A stretch of DNA of 10,033 bases from Acholeplasmataceae bacterium (GTDB lineage: Bacteria > Bacillota > Negativicutes > Acidaminococcales > Acidaminococcaceae): NCBI GenBank assembly GCA_012719555.1, contig JAAYAE010000215.1, forward strand, positions 1 through 10,033. The letters run 5' to 3'. Both the position numbers and the translations under genes were made by a program. This document shows, one piece after another, positions 7,244-10,033 of this stretch. The notes under the pieces were generated by a model. The model was not told the origin of the DNA, ran no database searches, and was given only the letters and a program-made list of their open reading frames with translations. Position 1 is the stretch's first letter; every line of letters starts with the position of its first letter.

Positions 7244-7453
7244 ATGTCAGGCAAGCAGGAGAAGTATTACGTTGGCGATATTGTAAGGATGAAAAAAGCA
7301 CATCCTTGCGGGTCCTACGAATGGGAAATTACTAGAACCGGGATGGATTTTGGTCTTAAATGTCGCGGGTGCGGAAGGTTTGTTATGATTCCACGATCTA
7401 AATTTGAGAAAGCAGTGAAGAGTATTTTGGAGTCAATGCACGCTGATGACTGA
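7244..7453 (+). CDS. DUF951 family protein
   Basis: This 69-residue small soluble protein carries the DUF951 pattern: VGDIVRMKKAHPCGSYEWEI (10-29), then TGMDFGLKCRGCGRFVMIPR (32-51), then SKFEKAVKSIL. Cysteines at 22, 40 and 43 (PCG and CRGCG) could bind a metal. The VGDIVR plus short beta-strand pattern suggests a small barrel, perhaps nucleic-acid binding, but no function is established to my knowledge. Length is usual for the family. It starts one base after the CBS-ACT stop codon, with AAGGCGGGA (7228-7236) inside that gene, and is the last cistron before a strong terminator. Its position implies co-transcription with the liv operon. If the TAG in the previous gene stops translation early, polarity could reduce its expression. 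Confidence 0.92.
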   Translation: MSGKQEKYYVGDIVRMKKAHPCGSYEWEITRTGMDFGLKCRGCGRFVMIPRSKFEKAVKSILESMHADD

Positions 7454-7456
7454 AAT

Positions 7457-7495
7457 AAGGAAGACCCCAAAACTTATGTTTTGGGGTCTTCCTTT
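7457..7495 (+). terminator. Strong intrinsic terminator ending the liv operon
   Basis: A perfect 17-bp stem (7457-7473 with 7478-7494) with the 4-base loop TTAT starts four bases after the DUF951 stop codon. The stem begins with AAGGAAG and ends with CTTCCTT, so it supplies a short T run in either direction. It isolates the eight-cistron liv transcript from the acetyltransferase gene. Confidence 0.92.
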
Positions 7496-7516
7496 ATGTT
7501 ATAATTACCACAGTAG

Positions 7517-7525
7517 TGCTATATT
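7517..7525 (+). promoter_or_regulatory. Candidate extended -10 promoter for the acetyltransferase gene
   Basis: TGC followed by TATATT (7520-7525) forms an extended -10 element, but the -35 position (TGTTAT, 7497-7502) is poor. A second possible -10, TATAAT, lies at 7500-7505. Some promoter is expected here because a strong terminator lies just upstream. Confidence 0.38.
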
Positions 7526-7561
7526 TGCTCATAGTAATTTTATTATAAAGGAGGAGTTCCC

Positions 7562-8065
7562 TTGATCAGAAAAGCAATGCTAGCAGATGCACCGGCTATT
7601 GCCAAGATATATGAGTATTACGTTTTGGAGACTACTATTACTTATGAAGTTGAGCCACCGGATGCGAAAGAAATGTCTAATCGTTGGAAAAATATTAGCG
7701 CAAATTATCCGTATTTGGTTATGGAGGAAAAAGGCCGTGTTATTGGATATGCTTATGCCGCTCGTTTTAGAGAGCGTAAAGCTTTTGATCCGACTACAGA
7801 AGTATCAATATATCTTGATAAAGACTATTGTGCCGATGGACGCGGACCAATGCTTATGAAGGCCTTATTTAAAGAATTGGAAGCTTATCCTTATGCTACA
7901 GCAGTTGCTTGTATCAGTAGCAATAATGAATTTAGTGCTAAATTTTGTAAGAAAGTCGGATTCCACTATGTTGGGACTTTGGAAAATGTGGGATATAAAA
8001 AAAATCAGTGGTTGGGATTAGCTGAATACACAAAAAAATTGGGAGGGTGGGAAAAGCACCGATAA
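7562..8065 (+). CDS. GNAT family N-acetyltransferase, phosphinothricin-acetyltransferase-like
   Basis: This 167-residue cytoplasmic acetyl-CoA-dependent transferase has the PAT/YwnH pattern: IRKAMLADAPAIAKIYEYYV (2-21), TTITYEVEPPD (24-34), a conserved core with PYLVMEEKGRVIGYAYAARF (50-69), the beta-4 strand EVSIYLDKDY (80-89), and a C-terminal KKVGFHYVGTLENVGYK (130-146). Relatives acetylate amino-acid analogues, methionine sulfone/sulfoximine or similar small amines; the substrate here is not known. The acetyl-CoA loop reads C90-A-D-G-R-G-P, where the family pattern is R/Q-x-x-G-x-G/A, so the first basic or polar residue is replaced by cysteine. The start is TTG 7562, supported by AGGAGG at 7549-7554 seven bases upstream; the ATG at 7577 lies too far from it. 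The araD gene follows after 63 bases without a clear terminator. Confidence 0.88.
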   Translation: MIRKAMLADAPAIAKIYEYYVLETTITYEVEPPDAKEMSNRWKNISANYPYLVMEEKGRVIGYAYAARFRERKAFDPTTEVSIYLDKDYCADGRGPMLMKALFKELEAYPYATAVACISSNNEFSAKFCKKVGFHYVGTLENVGYKKNQWLGLAEYTKKLGGWEKHR

Positions 8066-8128
8066 GTGTTGTGTTGTAGATAAGATGTTTGTAGGGACAT
8101 TTTATTTAACAATAGGGAGGATAAAGAT

Positions 8129-8815
8129 ATGTTAGAACAATTAAGGGAAGATGTATTTAGAGCTAACATGGAGCTCCCGGCTCGAGAGTTGATAATATAC
8201 ACATGGGGCAATGTTAGTGGCATTGACAGGAAAACAGGATACGTAGTTATTAAACCTAGCGGCGTTCCTTATGAAAATATGAAAGCAGCAGATATGGTAA
8301 TAGTAGATTTACAAGGAAATATTGTTGATGGTAAATTAAAACCATCTTCAGATTTGGCTACACATTTGGAATTGTATAAATACTACGGGGATATTGGCAG
8401 CATCGTCCACACTCATTCGAGATGGGCAACTATATGGGCGCAAGCAGCTATGTGTATTCCTGCATTGGGGACGACTCATGCGGATTATTTTTCAGGGGAT
8501 ATTCCGTGCACTAGGTCATTAACTAGTAGTGAAGTATTTGGCAATTACGAAAAAGAAACAGGTAAGGTAATAATAGAGACAGTAGATTCTAAGAAAGTTA
8601 TGGATATTCCGGCTGTCTTAGTATCTAATCATGGACCGTTTATTTGGGGTAAGGATACTTGTGAAGCTGTATATAATGCAGTTGTTTTGGAAGAAGTTGC
8701 AGAAAGAGCGTATTATTCTTTGCAATTGAACAAAGAAGCAAGAATGTCGGCTTTTCTTTTGAAAAAACACTATGAGCGGAAGCATGGTGAAAAAGCCTAT
8801 TATTGTCAGGATTAG
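8129..8815 (+). CDS. araD: L-ribulose-5-phosphate 4-epimerase, AraD/UlaF/SgbE type
   Basis: This 228-residue class II aldolase/epimerase converts L-ribulose 5-phosphate to D-xylulose 5-phosphate through a metal-dependent retro-aldol step in the cytoplasm. The sequence follows E. coli AraD closely: TWGNVSGIDR with Asn28, VIKPSGVPYE (40-49), SSDLATHLELYK, HTHSRWATIWAQA with zinc ligands His94 and His96, ALGTTHADYFSGDIPCTR with Asp119, VSNHGPFIWGK with His168, and the C-terminal HGEKAYYCQD, where Tyr225 matches the catalytic tyrosine. All catalytic positions appear intact. ATG 8129 has GGGAGG at 8115-8120. No araA, araB, ula or fucose genes are in the window, so the pathway (arabinose, ascorbate or xylulose use) cannot be decided; the araD symbol denotes family. 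It may be co-transcribed with the acetyltransferase. Confidence 0.92.
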   Translation: MLEQLREDVFRANMELPARELIIYTWGNVSGIDRKTGYVVIKPSGVPYENMKAADMVIVDLQGNIVDGKLKPSSDLATHLELYKYYGDIGSIVHTHSRWATIWAQAAMCIPALGTTHADYFSGDIPCTRSLTSSEVFGNYEKETGKVIIETVDSKKVMDIPAVLVSNHGPFIWGKDTCEAVYNAVVLEEVAERAYYSLQLNKEARMSAFLLKKHYERKHGEKAYYCQD

Positions 8816-8862
8816 ATGAATACTTTTGTATATTGCTTATTATGGTTTTATCAAGAGTGCTA

Positions 8863-8871
8863 TGCTATAAT
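8863..8871 (+). promoter_or_regulatory. Extended -10 promoter for the right-hand binding-protein gene
   Basis: TGC plus a perfect TATAAT (8866-8871) forms an extended -10 element. The -35 region (TGGTTT, 8843-8848) is weak, as is usual for this promoter type. Transcription would start near 8878, giving a leader of about 80 bases. Confidence 0.6.
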
Positions 8872-8883
8872 TATAGGCGTAAA

Positions 8884-8928
8884 GCAGGCGGGGAAATATT
8901 ATTTCTCAAAAAAGCAGGCTTGGCCTGC
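8884..8928 (+). promoter_or_regulatory. Structured leader with two alternative pairings
   Basis: GCAGGC occurs at 8884-8889 and again at 8914-8919 within the repeated AAAGCAGGC. Both copies are complementary to GCCTGC at 8923-8928. The second copy gives a tight 6-bp hairpin with a TTG loop. The first copy would give a longer-range stem that excludes it. Between them, GGGAAA and TTTCTC (8891-8907) can form a small stem. I recognise no known riboswitch; a regulatory role is inference. Confidence 0.35.
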
Positions 8929-8958
8929 AAATCTAATCATCAAAGGAGATGTTTGGGA

Positions 8959-10008
8959 ATGAAGTGGAAGACTTTGGCAGTAACAGCCATGGCCGGGATG
9001 ATGTTGTTAGCAGCTGGCTGCGGCGGCAGCAGTGATAAGAAAGCTGCTGACACAAAGAGTGGGGAACAAGCTTTGAAGGGGAAAAAATTAATAATGTATG
9101 TATCTTTTCATGAAGATACAGCAAAAGCGTTAGCAGAGGATTTTAAAAAGAAAACAGGCGCGGATGTGAGCTTTATACGTTTACCGACTGGGGAAGCCGT
9201 AGCTCGGTTGACGGCGGAAAAAGCGTCTCCGAAAGCAGATGTTTGGTTAGGTGGAACTTCTGATGCCCATGCGTTAATGAAGGAAAAAGGGATTACTGAA
9301 GCGTATGTTTCTAAAAATGAAAAAATGATTCCGCAAGAGTATCAGGACAAAGAACATTTTTGGCATGGATTGTATCTAGAGACGTTGGCTATTGGTTATA
9401 ATCAAGCACGTTATGAGAAAGAGTTTAAGGCAAAAGGAGTCAAGGCACCTACTTCTTTAGAGGACTTATTAGCTCCTGAATATACCGGAGAAATTATTAC
9501 TCCTGATCCTCGTAAATCAGGAACAGGATTTACGTTCTTAAGCTCTGTCGTACAATCTATGGGTGAAGATAAAGCTTGGGATTTTTTGAAAAAATTTAAG
9601 GGGCAAGTTGCACAATTTACACCTAGCGGCTTCACTCCAGCTCAAAAAGCAGGAGCTGGTGAATATTTGATTACAGTTAATTTTGTTGCTGACCAAAACT
9701 TAATTAGCAATAAAGGACAAAAGCTTGTCAGCACTATTTATACTAATGCAGGTTGGAGCGTAGTTCCTGTTTCTAAACTTAAAAATAAAGCTAATGAAGA
9801 TGTAGCTAAGGCTTTTATTGATTATTGCTTGACTAAAGATGCAGGGGAGATTATTTCTAAAACAACTAATGCTATAGCTTGCAATCCAGAAGTTGCACCT
9901 CCGACTGGTCAAAAGCCTTTAAAAGAGCTGCCATTGTTTAAAGCGTATGATTTTGTTAAAGCTGGGTCTATAAAAAATGAATTATGTGATAAATTTTTTA
10001 ACTTATAA
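8959..10008 (+). CDS. ABC transporter substrate-binding lipoprotein, iron(III)/phosphosugar/phosphonate superfamily
   Basis: This 349-residue type II periplasmic-binding-fold lipoprotein has a signal peptide that ends LLAAGC, with Cys21 followed by GGSSDKK. Mature-domain landmarks are KKLIMYVSFHEDTAKALAEDF (42-62), KADVWLGGTSDAHALM (92-107), LETLAIGYN (140-148), TPDPRKSGTGFTFLSSVV (181-198) and a late NAGWSVVPVSKLKN segment. This pattern fits the family containing FbpA/AfuA, PhnS and thiamine binders. No adjacent Tyr-Tyr pair occurs, so classical ferric-ion coordination as in FbpA is unlikely, and an anionic organic ligand held by the SGTG loop is more plausible (inference). ATG 8959 is preferred to the upstream in-frame ATG at 8803 because AAAGGAG (8942-8948) precedes it and the signal peptide begins there. 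Permease and ATPase genes are expected beyond the right edge. Confidence 0.88.
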   Translation: MKWKTLAVTAMAGMMLLAAGCGGSSDKKAADTKSGEQALKGKKLIMYVSFHEDTAKALAEDFKKKTGADVSFIRLPTGEAVARLTAEKASPKADVWLGGTSDAHALMKEKGITEAYVSKNEKMIPQEYQDKEHFWHGLYLETLAIGYNQARYEKEFKAKGVKAPTSLEDLLAPEYTGEIITPDPRKSGTGFTFLSSVVQSMGEDKAWDFLKKFKGQVAQFTPSGFTPAQKAGAGEYLITVNFVADQNLISNKGQKLVSTIYTNAGWSVVPVSKLKNKANEDVAKAFIDYCLTKDAGEIISKTTNAIACNPEVAPPTGQKPLKELPLFKAYDFVKAGSIKNELCDKFFNL

Positions 10009-10033
10009 TTTATAAATAATATAATGCTTACTC

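Noticed and set aside
7587..7859. Second frame inside the acetyltransferase gene
   Set aside because: It is a shadow frame with no ribosome site; the GNAT frame has clear family motifs.
8803..8958. In-frame N-terminal extension of the last binding protein from ATG 8803
   Set aside because: It would cover the promoter and leader, overlaps the end of araD, lacks a good ribosome site, and would put a lipoprotein signal peptide 52 residues inside the protein.
1..10033. CRISPR arrays, insertion sequences, tRNA or rRNA genes
   Set aside because: No regularly spaced repeats, transposase-like proteins, terminal inverted repeats or recognisable structural RNA were seen.

Overview
This AT-rich window reads as chromosomal DNA of a low-GC Firmicute. 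Support comes from strong AGGAGG-type ribosome sites, a DUF951 protein (a Firmicutes-type family), a consensus sigma-A promoter, and lipoproteins with short LxGC signal peptides. An anaerobe of the Negativicutes (the Phascolarctobacterium, Acidaminococcus or Selenomonas side) is my best guess, but that is inference from the look of the proteins and gene order, not a demonstrated assignment. TAA, TGA and TAG all end apparently intact genes here.

Left edge (1-375, minus strand): the first 125 codons of a multi-membrane-segment protein of unknown function that runs off the window. It is divergent from the main operon. The divergent region (376-670) holds a textbook TTGACA-N18-TATAAT promoter facing right, a plausible promoter facing left, and a perfect 15-bp palindrome that looks like an operator.

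Main operon (671-7453, plus strand): two tandem paralogous Liv-type periplasmic lipoproteins, then the permeases LivH and LivM and the ATPases LivG and LivF. Together they form a complete branched-chain or related amino-acid ABC importer. Next comes a CBS-CBS-ACT protein, probably a small-molecule sensor, broken by an in-frame TAG at codon 57. Last is a 69-residue DUF951 protein, followed by a perfect 17-bp-stem terminator. A G:U-rich terminator-like hairpin lies between the two binding-protein genes, and a second hairpin lies between the second binding protein and livH. These would favour unequal output, with more binding protein than membrane parts.

Right part (7562-10008, plus strand): a PAT-like GNAT acetyltransferase starting at TTG, an AraD-type L-ribulose-5-phosphate 4-epimerase without other pentose genes nearby, and, from its own extended -10 promoter and structured leader, a lipoprotein of the iron/phosphosugar/phosphonate binding-protein superfamily. 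The partner permease and ATPase of this last protein would lie beyond the right edge.

The points most worth a second look are the amber codon inside the CBS-ACT sensor of a transporter operon, the duplicated binding proteins with diverged ligand loops, the palindromic operator candidate, and the alternative-pairing leader of the last gene. I did not find a clearly new system; most of the window is recognisable transport and metabolism.
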